Under the pieces are notes generated by a model that worked only from the letters and a program-made list of their open reading frames with translations, was not told the origin of the DNA and made no database searches. Shown here one piece after another: positions 24,412-34,146 of a stretch of 64,000 nt of DNA. Each line of letters starts with the position of its first letter. Position 1 is the stretch's first letter. The position numbers were made by a program, and so were the translations under genes. The stretch lies in contig NC_133650.1 of NCBI RefSeq assembly GCF_009905375.1, positions 298,281,957 through 298,345,956 on the forward strand. Reading direction: 5' to 3'. Source of the stretch: Apium graveolens. Lineage: Eukaryota > Streptophyta > Magnoliopsida > Apiales > Apiaceae.

Positions 24412-25012
24412 TGTTAGGTCACACACACTGTAGAAGGGGGTTGAATACAGTATTTATTACAATCAAATCGAATTAAAGAACACAAGTAACAGAATACAAG
24501 CTTTATTAAACTCTGTTATAATATGGAACTGTCCTCTCTCAGTGATGAACAAATTATCACGAGAGCTGCTAGGGTTACAATAAATAATAACTTCGATTAT
24601 GATAACAAATATAGTGTAAACCCTATGTCTGTGTTTATATACTACACAGTTACAAGATAATCACTAATTGATATTGAATATAATTCTGCTTCCTAAAATA
24701 TATCAACTAGTTATCTTTTCTTCCAAGTATTCTATTCTTTATAGAATTCCTTCTTCATGTATATCTCTTCTTGCATTTGTCTTGATCTTCTTTCCTTTCA
24801 ATCAGCCGCCTTCCTTATCTGAAAGTCTTCCGCACTTAAGTTCTGATATTCATCTTCTGATAATTATCTCCTGATAATTTAAGTACTGATATCATTAAAT
24901 TCTGACTTCCAGTAAGTGCTGATTTCAGTAAGTACTGATTTATCCTGTTAAGTAAGATCTGAAAACTAAACACAAATCCTATTAGTCATGACATTATCAA
25001 ATATATCTAACA
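24412..25012 (-). repeat. 5' LTR of element A
   Basis: 601 bp bounded by TGTTAGG and CTAACA. It matches the 583-bp 3' LTR of element B (33426-34008). A minus strand TATATAAA lies at about 24634-24641. A cluster of AAGTNCTGA units occupies 24835-24965. No matching LTR remains at the other end of the element. Confidence 0.9.
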
Positions 25013-25423
25013 TCCTTCATTTTCAATAAAGTTTTAGTTTTCTAAGAATAATTTTTTGATCTCTATTTTACTTCATGTAGGCATTTCATGTTACTAAATA
25101 CCAAGTCATCTACCAATAATGCCTTAATTATCTAACTCTTTCAGTGTGTATATTGTAAAGGCAATTCTTTAAAATGTCCCTTTTTACAAGCTATCATTTG
25201 ATTCATCATATATTATCCTTAGTAGGAATTGAATGATCTGTTACAAATAAAATTAATGTAAACTGTGAATGCTACACTGACTTTATGTTGTGCAAAATAC
25301 TGGTTCGATGGACAAGAAAAACAATATCACTGACTGTATATGATTGTAGATGAAATTTTTTATTAACATGTACTGTGTATCTACTTTGAAAAAATAACTT
25401 TAGTGTTTAATATTTTGGTGCAG
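25013..25423 (+). other. Intron of the Ulp1-like gene, right part
   Basis: A+T-rich intron that resumes after Sirevirus A and ends at a GTGCAG acceptor (25418-25423). No other feature seen. Confidence 0.5.
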
Positions 25424-25558
25424 AATTATGAGCAGAAAAAACAGATAGAAAAAGCGCGTCAAATATATGCTGCAAATATAATACACTCAAAGTATAATTA
25501 TTTGAAGGAGAAGATGCTTAAAGAAATCAAGTCAACATGTCAGACTGTGGGAAATTAG
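25424..25558 (+). pseudogene. Last exon of the Ulp1-like gene
   Basis: After the acceptor, 44 open codons run from NYEQKKQIEKARQIYAAN through a Lys-rich helical segment to a TAG at 25556-25558. The helical, charged character continues that of the exon at 8754-8914, which supports one gene split by the Sirevirus. No protease domain follows it, although related genes usually end in one. Confidence 0.55.
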
Positions 25559-26407
25559 TGTTTGTCATTTCAAAAAATTTGTTAGAATCTATGATGGTGG
25601 ATACTTTTATTTTCAGACTTAATGTTGCATTATAAAACATAATCACTTAATATTTGTCAAAAAAGCTTTCTATTATTTAATGTTTTCTATGACTTTGCTT
25701 TAACTTAAAAATTATTTCTGCTGCTATAAGGAGAAACATAACTCATGGTGTCAATCAAATAAATATTGGAGTATTTCTAAAGCCCAAAAGGGGAATTTGT
25801 GAACCCTAAAGGGTTAAAATTTAATAAATTAATGTATCCAATTGGTTTCCCTAAACCCAATATTAAGTTAGGGTTTAGGATCTAGAGTTTAGGGCCTAAA
25901 GGCCCTAAACTCTATATCCTAAACCCTAATTTTCCCTTCAACTGTATAACTATCAACAACCAAAGAAAGATTGCTGAAAATTAAAGTAAAAATAACGTAT
26001 CCTATCAAATCGTTACATGAAATGGTTCGCTTCAAAAAATAACAATTCACAAATTAAAAATCACAATTCACATTTATGTTTCAATTCCTTTTCAGCATAA
26101 CATCCTTAATATCCAGATGACATATCAACAAGTATTTGACTGGATGATGGATACTCTTGTACATTACCTGCACAGATAACAAAATAGCGATGAACAAAAA
26201 AATAATAGTATCCAACAACAATGCATTGTTAAATAATTTATGTATGAAAATAGTTAAGGCATTGTATAAAATAAATATGTGTGTAGACCTCTTGCTAGAA
26301 TGACTACTTAACAAAATGAATAACAAAAAAGAATATTAAATAATCAAGAAGTTTAGAATGTTGATAACAAACAAGGTAAATCATATCAATCCATTCAAAA
26401 TGTTTGC
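25559..26407. other. Intergenic DNA between the convergent MULE genes
   Basis: A+T-rich, no coding sequence. It holds the 62-bp hairpin at 25868-25929 and nearby single CCCTAAA/AAACCC motifs. Confidence 0.6.
25868..25929. repeat. Near-perfect hairpin with telomere-like motifs
   Basis: Two 29-bp arms (25868-25896 and 25901-25929) are complementary at 28 of 29 positions around a 4-base TAAA loop. The arms contain TTTAGGG/CCCTAAA units, the plant telomere or telo-box motif. It lies midway between the 3' ends of two convergent genes. Confidence 0.9.
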
Positions 26408-29117
26408 TCAAATACAGGAATCACATTTTCTGATCAACAAAAGATTAAAAAAAATTAAAACTATTATTATTTTGATCAAGGTAAACTTGAAGATAATGAG
26501 ATCAAAATTTGAATATTGTATACCTTGATTTAAAGTAGTTTGAACACTCTGAAGAGAAGATTTTGTTTGCAGCTGGATTAATTTGCTTGGACACTTGCGT
26601 GAATCATGGTATCCTTTTGAATTACAAGTTTTGCACATCCTTAATTTTCTCTTCTTCCCATCACAACTTAACTCTGCAGGGCCAGCATTCATTTTTCTGC
26701 TTCCTTTGTTATTGCTTTCTGTGGAGGAAGAACTTTGCTCAAACCAGAAGGCCTAACACCAAAGCACTCTTGAAGCATATCATCTTTCGTAACACCAGAA
26801 ATTTGAAATTTATCAGCAATACTGATTTTTAAAGATTTCATCCCATCCAACATAAAATTCAGTCCATCAACATTACTTGAGACACTTCCGAAACAGCCTT
26901 AAAATTCTGACCATATTTGCTTCGATGTGTCTCTAATTGTAGAACCATTGCTACATTCTGTTTCTTTACCAAACTTTAATTTGGAGAATCTGAGCTCTAC
27001 ATTTCTCATCCAACGAGTGCACAAGAATTGCTGAGGTATTCTTTCCACACCCCAAAGACCTAAAATATAGAAACAATGTCTCTAAAGATAGCCCACTCTG
27101 GTGAAAAGCTTACACGAGCACTGGACATCATTCTTCAAGAAACTAAATTCAACCACAAAGAATTTTTCATCAAAGCTTTTATCACGAACAACATATTTAT
27201 TTACACCATCAACGACAATTGGTTGGCTGGCCAAACTATTATGGAAACAACTTGACCTAATCCATTTTTGAACCTTATAGAACATCGAACGAGTGTAAAG
27301 ATGAGACACATGCTTTTCGATTTGCTTTTCTGTTACAGATTGTAGAATACATGTGTCTCCATCATTTAGCTTTTTATTTTCATAAATCTGTTTATCGATG
27401 GCACTCTCGTAACACATATAGAATTCAGAAAGAGTGTCTCCTTTCTGCACAAAGTGATTAAAATAAAAGTTTGTGCTTTCTGAACTTGACGTGGTTCTAA
27501 GCAGTGCACCCATTGGCTTGTCCCTAAAAAAGCAGGTATCCAAGATTTCCTCATAGAATATATATCTTTCAACCATACATGATCAGTCAATCCAAATTCC
27601 TTCAACACAGCATTCCATCCTTCTTCAAATTCAGCAACCGTCAAATGCGATGACCACACAAATTTGTTTAGTTTGTCCATAAAACCAAATTCGGCACAAA
27701 AAATAGGACCAACCTATATGCAAAATAAAAAAGGTACAGTTACTTTAAGCATTGCAAGTTAATTAATAAATATAAGTCAAGGTAATAAGAATCACAATAC
27801 ATTATTAATATGTGCGACAAATAAAAAAATGTCATTTAAAATAAAATATACCTTGGATGGAAACTTCTGTATTATATGCCACATACAGTATCGATGAACA
27901 GAATCAGGAAGCACTTTAGCAATTGCAACTTTCATGGCAAGGCACTGATCAGTAATTTTGCATTTTGGAGGCCGGCGAAAAACATTGAGAAATATCCCAC
28001 ATGCCCATGTAAAATTTGTCTCATTTTCAGAATTAAGTAAAGCAGATGAAAAAGTGGAACTCTTTCAATGATTGTCGATGCCAATGAATGGCACAAAAAC
28101 CATACCATACCTGTAGTATAAAATAAATAAGAAAAAGTGTATATTAAATAATCAAATTTGACAAAATAAAACTAAAGCATCAAATCTTAATTTAATAAGT
28201 AGTAACTGATAGACAGTTTGCAATACTTACTTATTAGTACGATATGTCGCATCGAAAGATACAACATCACCAAATACATCATAATTTTTTCAACCACGAA
28301 CATCAGCCCAAAATAGACGAGTGAGGTGACCATTTGAATCTGTCTCATACTCATAAAAAAATCCTCCATCAGATGTATCCTGTTTGATCTTGAATTTTTG
28401 AAGTAACATATCTGCATCATGCTTTCCAATATACAACTTGATATCTCTCATCCAATTTTGAAAATCCATAGCAGTAGGTCCAACATCAGAGTATAAACTA
28501 AATAAGGAGGTATAAATGCTATGAGCCCTTAAAACGCCAATGTTTGATTTTGCAGCATCTAAAAGAAAATGCCGCTAAAATGCAGTCATAGTTCTATTCG
28601 CATGAAGAAACTCTTTGCCCGACTCAGAAGCTAACGGATGATTGTGGCCCTCAACAAAAGTGGAAATTACATACTTATCGGGGCCATCAGGACCAATGTA
28701 CTTAAGAATAATTTTCGCATTACAATCATATTTTTTGGTGACTGTATTCCTCTTTCGAATTTGATTACCAACAATATTAGATGCATGCGATGATTCTGAT
28801 TTAGAATCATATTCCTTTATCTTACTAGTTTCATGGTATCCTACCTTCTGACAAACAAGATATTTTGACACAACAATTCTATTCCTAACCTTATGTGATG
28901 ATTTGCGAACATTAAAACCCCCATGCCTACCATGTTCAGTATAAAAATCAAAACATGAGTCAATATCTTTAAATCGCCAACCAATATATGGCTTGAGTTT
29001 TAGGTCAGGAACTTTAGGATTCCAAACTTGAGTAGTCCTATTAAAAGATTCATCAAACCCTTCTATCAACTCTTCAATCATATCATAACCCTCAGAATCA
29101 CAAAATACTTCAGCCAT
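26408..29117 (-). pseudogene. FAR1-type MULE transposase, broken
   Basis: Starts at ATG 29117. The first exon has the FAR1 DNA-binding zinc domain: GWRFKDIDSCFDFYTEHGRHGGF, then C-x4-C pattern residues and VEGHNHPLAS. The catalytic part follows: VVSFDATYRTNK (first Asp), the intron 28111-28230, ITDQCLAMKVAI (second Asp), HRYCMWHI, the intron 27714-27851, then FMDKLNKFVWSS. A SWIM finger starts at VQCSCKLF but its distal Cys-x-His is degraded. A CKTCNSKGYHDSRKC knuckle lies near the C-terminus (about 26600-26645). Breaks: TAG after MTAF (28575), TGA after ADVRG, TGA after IDNH, a one-base loss in a T run near 27525, and a stop in the SWIM domain. It would have bound the terminal repeats and cut DNA, but it is now inactive. 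Confidence 0.85.
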
Positions 29118-30325
29118 ATCATTATTGTGTGTATTCCCAGCACTTAGTGCATGACATTAATAAAAATTAAAAGAGAAGAGATATCAAACATTAACACATA
29201 ATATAACAAAAAGGAATATTTATTTCATTATAATAACAATATTCTGCAAAAATAATAATTGGCAACCAAATATATGCGACTTCAAAAAATGACAAAAATC
29301 ATGATATTGTGTACTACTCAACTTAAACATTATATAGATTTTTCAAAATATAGCACTGAACATGGCTTCCAATAAAAAGAATTCATATTTTTTTATTCAA
29401 GTATAGAACATAAATCGAACTAGTAATATGCAGACATTATAGAATTAAAACTAAATTGATATATAACAGAATATACAAATAACAGTAGTTTAAGTTCATC
29501 AAATAAGATTATTTAATCTACAAATCAAGTTTTATTCTATAGTGGAACATCAAATGAAACTAAATAAAATGATACAGTAGAATCTAAACGAACGTAAATC
29601 TCTATTCTTCTCATATGAATGATCAAATTTAATCAGAATTCATCATATTACCTGAATGATGAACATTTTTCTTGTTGATTACATTATAGAAGCAAAAAAC
29701 GTTAAATATTAACTGAATTCAATCAACAATTAACAAACATGAATAAATTGTATAATTTAACAAAATCTAATCTCTAATTTACTAAAGATCGATACTTAAA
29801 TTAGCAGAATTATTCAGTAAAATGAAAATTGAGGATTAAATGTGAAAGATGAAAATAGATACCTGGAGAATACTGAATTTCAATTGTGGAGTCAAAAGTT
29901 TGAGCTTGATTTGACAAAGAAGCCATAGACTGCAATAGAAACGAGGAGATAAAAGGAGATTCACTGAGAAATGGTGAAGAGAAGATTGAACACTAGATCA
30001 AAATCACAGACGAGCAGCAGAAATCGAAAAGAAAGAGATCGTAGGAAAGAAGTAGATGATGAAAATGAAAATTTGAACTATAAAATCAAAATTTTGACCT
30101 CGATTGCAAGAGATATCAAGTGAAAGATGATCGAAAATACTGAAAAAGCGACAAAATCACCAAAGAGAGCTCGTCGGAGCATAACAATGATGCGTGGATT
30201 TGCGTGTATATAACTGCAGAGCTGTACATACAACTGTCTCAGTATATTGTCAGTAAGTTTAATTATTTAATGAAAACTAATCTGGATCATTTATTTATTT
30301 TTAATCCAAGGGTTCATATTAAACA
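29118..30325. other. 5' flank of the MULE transposase
   Basis: A+T-rich, no open frame. By position it should hold the transposase promoter and leader. A change to purine-rich AGA-type sequence at about 29930-30180 on the + strand could mark a pyrimidine-rich 5' leader on the gene strand. No single promoter element can be assigned. Confidence 0.4.
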
Positions 30326-30377
30326 AGGGGGTTCTCTCTAAACCTCCATATAAGAGGAACCTCTCTAGAAGGATTGC

Positions 30378-30390
<13 letters not shown>
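30326..30390 (-). repeat. MULE right terminal inverted repeat (imperfect)
   Basis: Partner of the left terminal repeat at 2421-2477. It runs into a (TC)n(TA)n microsatellite at about 30378-30412, which blurs the exact end of the element and any target-site duplication. Confidence 0.5.
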
Positions 30391-30411
<21 letters not shown>

Positions 30412-30413
<2 letters not shown>

Positions 30414-31199
30414 TAAATAAACATGTCATGTTTGGGTATTTCGGGTCAACTCGAAAATGACCAGATTTTTTCGGGTAAATTTTAACCGAGTGAGACATCC
30501 AAGTTTGGGACGTCCTGGGGACGGAGACGGTTGGAGATGAGTTGGGGACGTCCCGGTTCACCGGGTTTAAAATAGGGACGTTTTCTAAACTAAAATTACA
30601 AAAATACTCGTCTCCAATTAAATTAAAAATAACAGAAAGCCTAGCCTAATTTAATTGCTACTTCTAACTTATACACGCACATAATTCGTATATACATAAA
30701 AATATATAACACTCATCTCTCTTAAAAATTACACACTCCCATATATATTTATCTATTATATCTATTATATATATATATATTAGGTGAACGTGAATTTTTC
30801 ACGTATTTAATAAATTACTTATATACCCTTTCAACCATATTAAGTTTTAAAAAAATCCCACAGAAATCGAACCCATGACCCCATGAAACAAGAAAGATTA
30901 TGTTAGTTATACAACCAATACACCAACACAATCTTTAATACAATTTTTGGAAACCATTAACTACATGTCTCTAACATGAGATTTCAAACCTATTTAATAA
31001 ATTACATATATATATTACTTTAACAGCGACTAACCATATGAACAAATACAGTTATATACACTATTATAACCATTGTACTAGATGGGATATCATGAATTTA
31101 AATGTGAATCTTCTCATAAATCATCAACTTATGATTATTGTATCCATTATCCTCTTCATAATCACAGTGCTCTGAAAATAACCTAACATGATCAATGAT
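30412..31199. other. hAT-like right part and unassigned repeat DNA
   Basis: About 30430-30480 has GGGTATTTCGGGTC-type subterminal sequence that pairs in character with 2079-2200. A second style follows at 30505-30590 (GGGACGTCC and GGGGACGG units). From 30600 to 31199 the DNA is A+T-rich with no gene or recognised repeat. Confidence 0.35.
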
Positions 31200-31791
31200 T
31201 ATCATAGATAAATAAGAAATGGTTGGAGTGAGGATTGATTGAAAGAATTTGAAATCGTTAAAGGAATGGTCTCAGGGCTAAAAGACCATTAATTAGTTAC
31301 CTTTTTCTTCATGGTTCTAGGTTAACATTGATATTCTCGGGTCAATGACTTGGCTGCCACACTCCAAAAAGATAACTGAGCTCGAAAGGCCCATGATGAC
31401 TCTACTCAAATGCGGTGGCCCCGATCCAATTAGTTATCGAGAAGGTGAGCCCAAGCTCATCTAGGTTATAACTTGTTCCCCAAAAACTATATTTGGCTTG
31501 ATATCCTATATATAGGGGTATATAGGCACATTGTGTGGAACGAAGCAACTATTACGAAAGAAAGAGAATTCAACATTTGCTCTTGATTGCAATTCTACAA
31601 TCCGTACGATCTCAGCCATCCTCAAATACCAAACCCAAAACCTAATCGTTTACGCCATTCCTCACTAATGACTAACGTCCTAAGTCGTTCCTCGTCGTCA
31701 ACTAACGTCATACGCCGTTCATCGTTGCCAACTACCACCATAATTTCAGCAACCATCCCCGATTTATTTCCACCAAATTCCCCCGTTAACA
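31200..31791 (+). repeat. Gypsy (probable Tat-type) LTR, 3' portion
   Basis: Ends in GTTAACA directly before a TGGCGCTAGAAAG primer site. TATATATA at 31507-31514 is a plausible promoter. The left boundary of the LTR could not be located, so 31200 is a placeholder where the base composition changes. Confidence 0.45.
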
Positions 31792-31793
31792 AT

Positions 31794-31812
31794 TGGCGCT
31801 AGAAAGAGAGGC
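31794..31812 (+). other. Gypsy primer binding site (Tat-type)
   Basis: TGGCGCTAGAAAGAGAGG lies two bases after the LTR end. TGGCGCT-type sites are seen in plant Tat/Athila gypsy elements and differ from the tRNA-Met site of the other elements in this window. Confidence 0.6.
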
Positions 31813-33082
31813 TTTTGGCATCTCTATAGGAAGGATACCGTAATAAAAAAATTGTCGATGAAGAACACTAGATGGAAGATATTTGGGGGTTGCCGAAGAA
31901 AGAGATTCTTATACAAACCCACCATTAGGAACACTCCAGATCTGCACTACTAGCAATGTCAAGTAGGTGGACTTCGGATCTTGAGGAAGTCGTCATCCAA
32001 GGCAGGGGAAACCCAATCCTTCAAATATGGGAAGGTCTTCATATTTGATGAGTAAGACAATAAAGAACATGATTCTTGTATGGATACGACCGAGTATGAG
32101 AGGCATCTTTGGATGAATTTCGTCTAAGTTTGGAAAACTACCATTACCCTGTGGAAGCAAGGAGTGTCGCCCAAAAGTGACCAATAGAGGTCGCCATTAT
32201 AAGAGGACCATCAACATTCAGCGATAAAAAAGATTATGATCGAGAGAAATTGTAGCATGATGGATAGCTCTAGGTCAACATGAGGTTTCAAGCTATAGGA
32301 AGATATGGTATTACCGAGAATAATGCCTAATGCGAGGATTCAAAGTTATGCACTCTTTGGTGCATCTTACTGATCTTGAGGGATGTGCTATATCTTGAAC
32401 TTGGAATGTGGGGCCTCTGAAGGTACTATCAAAAGTGTACGCCGTTTTTATTCCTCTCTATATTACTATTGCACTTTAAACTTTGTATTTATTTTATTTT
32501 TTGCAAAGTCTGGGGTAGTACATATGGGTCTTATTAGCTAGGACCTCTAACTATGAATATAGAATACATATCCCTACTCTAAAAATTCTCAGACTGGAAT
32601 ATATTCGAAAACCTTCTATGTGGATTATGTGGAAGACCTCCTCTACGTGAGATACATTTTATTTGATGAAGACCTCCTTCGAAAGGAGGAAATAATTTGT
32701 GAAAGACCTCTCTCATAGAGGGACGTTTTTTTATGAATACCTCATGTATGAGATGATGTTATTTATAGAAGACCTCTTCCAAATGGGGATATTTGCATAT
32801 TTTCATAATCCTATATCCTAAGGGGCGTGACATTCTAACTTGCTCTGATAGTTTGTACGTTCAGACACATTAGTATTGTTGTGATATCTATTTTCAGCTT
32901 CTCTTCTGCAGAGAACGTCGCTCAACTTATTGTTATGACTCGTAATTCCGTGCATCTCTGGAATACTCAGGTGAGTCGTACTCCCGGCACTTTTGTAACG
33001 TTATAGGATTAATATTGGTCCCCCTTGAGAATAGGTTTATTCTTAATTTATTTGAAGACTTCTAAACATGAGAATAGGAAGG
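31813..33082 (+). other. Internal leader of the Tat-like fragment, no gene seen
   Basis: No ORF with a recognisable gag. From about 32600 there are loose repeats of GAAGACCTC and TGAGAT units that seem to precede the 15-bp minisatellite. The element is cut by Sirevirus B at 33426, and its continuation lies outside the window, beyond the gypsy element. Confidence 0.45.
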
Positions 33083-33330
33083 ATGCTTCTTCATAAGATG
33101 CCTCTACGTGAGATACCTCTATGTGAGATGCCTCTGTGTGAGATGCCTCTACGTGAAATGTCTCTTCATGAGATGCCTCTTCATGAGATATCTCCACGTG
33201 AGATGCCTATTCGCGAGATGCCTTTACGTGAGATGCCTTTATGTAAGATGCCTTTACTTGAAATTCCTCTTCTTGGGATGCCTCTTGGTGAGAGATGCCT
33301 CTACGTTAGATGTCTCTTTGTGAGATTCCT
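33083..33330 (+). repeat. 15-bp minisatellite, about 16 units
   Basis: Units resemble ATGCCTCTACGTGAG. All are 15 bp except one of 17 bp near 33290, which shifts the phase. Because 15 is a multiple of 3, the array stays open as Met-Pro-Leu-(Arg/His/Cys)-Glu repeats in one frame and Arg-Cys-Leu-Tyr-Val in another. This is an effect of the repeat, not evidence of a gene. Confidence 0.9.
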
Positions 33331-33425
33331 AAAACTTTCACCCCGGATGAGAAGTTGCCTAAAGCTCTAGCAGAAAGAAGTCACTCCTCTATAAGAAAAT
33401 TCGCCTAAAAATGTCCAATACTGTA

Positions 33426-34008
33426 TGTTAGGTCACACAACACTGTAGAAGGGGGTTGAATACAGTGTAGAATACAATCAAATCGATTTAAAACACAAGT
33501 AACAGAAAACAAATGTATTTGATATAATAAACTATGTTACAATGGAATTGTTCTCTCTCCGTGATGAACAAATATCACGAGAGCTGCTAGGTTACAATGT
33601 ATGATCTTCTCGATGATTGTAACACATATAGTGTAAACCTATGTCTGTGTTTATATAGACACACAGTTACAAGATAACTTCTAATTAATATGGAATATAA
33701 TTCTGTCTCCTAAAATATATCAGTCAGATATCTTATATAATTCTTCTAGTCCTTTGACTCTTTCCATGCATATCTTCTTCTTGTATTAGTCTTGATCTTC
33801 TTTCCTGTAAATCAGCTTCCTTCCTTAACTGTTAGTCCTCCAGTACTTAAGTTCTGATATCCATCTTCTGATAATCTAAGTCCTGATATCCTTAAGTCCT
33901 GACTTCCAGTAAGTCCTGATTCCAGTAAGAACTGATATTTCCTGTTAGTTAAGATCTGAAAACTAAATATGAAACATATTAGACATGACATCTCAAATAT
34001 ATCCAACA
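33426..34008 (-). repeat. 3' LTR of element B
   Basis: 583 bp from TGTTAGG to CCAACA, matching the element A LTR and the 57936-58339 partial LTR. A minus strand TATATAAA lies at 33650-33657. A cluster of AAGTNCTGA-type units occupies 33845-33960. Confidence 0.92.
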
Positions 34009-34020
34009 ATCTCCCCCAAC
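34009..34020 (-). other. Polypurine tract of element B
   Basis: On the element strand it reads GTTGGGGGAGAT, ending directly at the 3' LTR. This is the usual primer for plus-strand DNA synthesis. Confidence 0.85.
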
Positions 34021-34146
34021 TTGTAAATTATGCAAGAATGTACAACTTAATAGATTTGATGATGTCAAAAACATTTAAGTTCAAATGCAATAAGAGTTTA
34101 ATAAGACTATTAATTACAACTTACAAAACATCCAGCTTTACCAACA

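Larger units (their letters stand above)
9280..25012 (-). mobile_element. Sirevirus-type Ty1/copia element A (truncated)
   Basis: Read on the minus strand the order is 5' LTR (24412-25012), tRNA-Met primer site, Gag with three CCHC knuckles, protease, integrase, RT, RNase H, a 79-codon ORF and a long accessory ORF. Integrase before RT defines copia, and a long ORF after RNase H is typical of the Sirevirus lineage. The 3' LTR is missing. The base after the LTR at 25013 is MULE intron. Most coding frames carry stops or frameshifts. A gypsy solo LTR (18592-22032) interrupts the gag/protease junction. It belongs to the same family as element B. Confidence 0.9.
2421..30398. mobile_element. Large Mutator-like element with Ulp1-like gene and FAR1-type transposase
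   Basis: Two degenerate genes face each other between imperfect terminal inverted repeats. The + strand gene carries the catalytic end of a Ulp1-type cysteine protease. The minus strand gene is a FAR1/MULE transposase. This pairing is known from plant Ulp1-bearing Mutator elements (the Kaonashi/KI-MULE type). The nominal 28-kb length is inflated by a Sirevirus insertion of about 15.7 kb, so the element itself is about 12 kb. It is flanked by TA-rich DNA in which a 9-bp target-site duplication cannot be told from simple repeat. Both genes have premature stops, so the element is probably inactive. Boundaries are approximate to tens of bases. Confidence 0.7.

Noticed and set aside
25868..25929. 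Interstitial telomere
   Set aside because: Only isolated TTTAGGG-type units arranged as an inverted repeat are present, not a tandem array.
31587..31802. 71-codon Ser/Thr/Pro-rich ORF
   Set aside because: It crosses the LTR end and primer site of the Tat-like gypsy fragment, so it is not a credible gene.
33068..33370. ORF of MPLRE-type pentapeptide repeats
   Set aside because: The frame is open only because a 15-bp tandem repeat has no stop in it. A second frame is open for the same reason, and one 17-bp unit breaks the phase.
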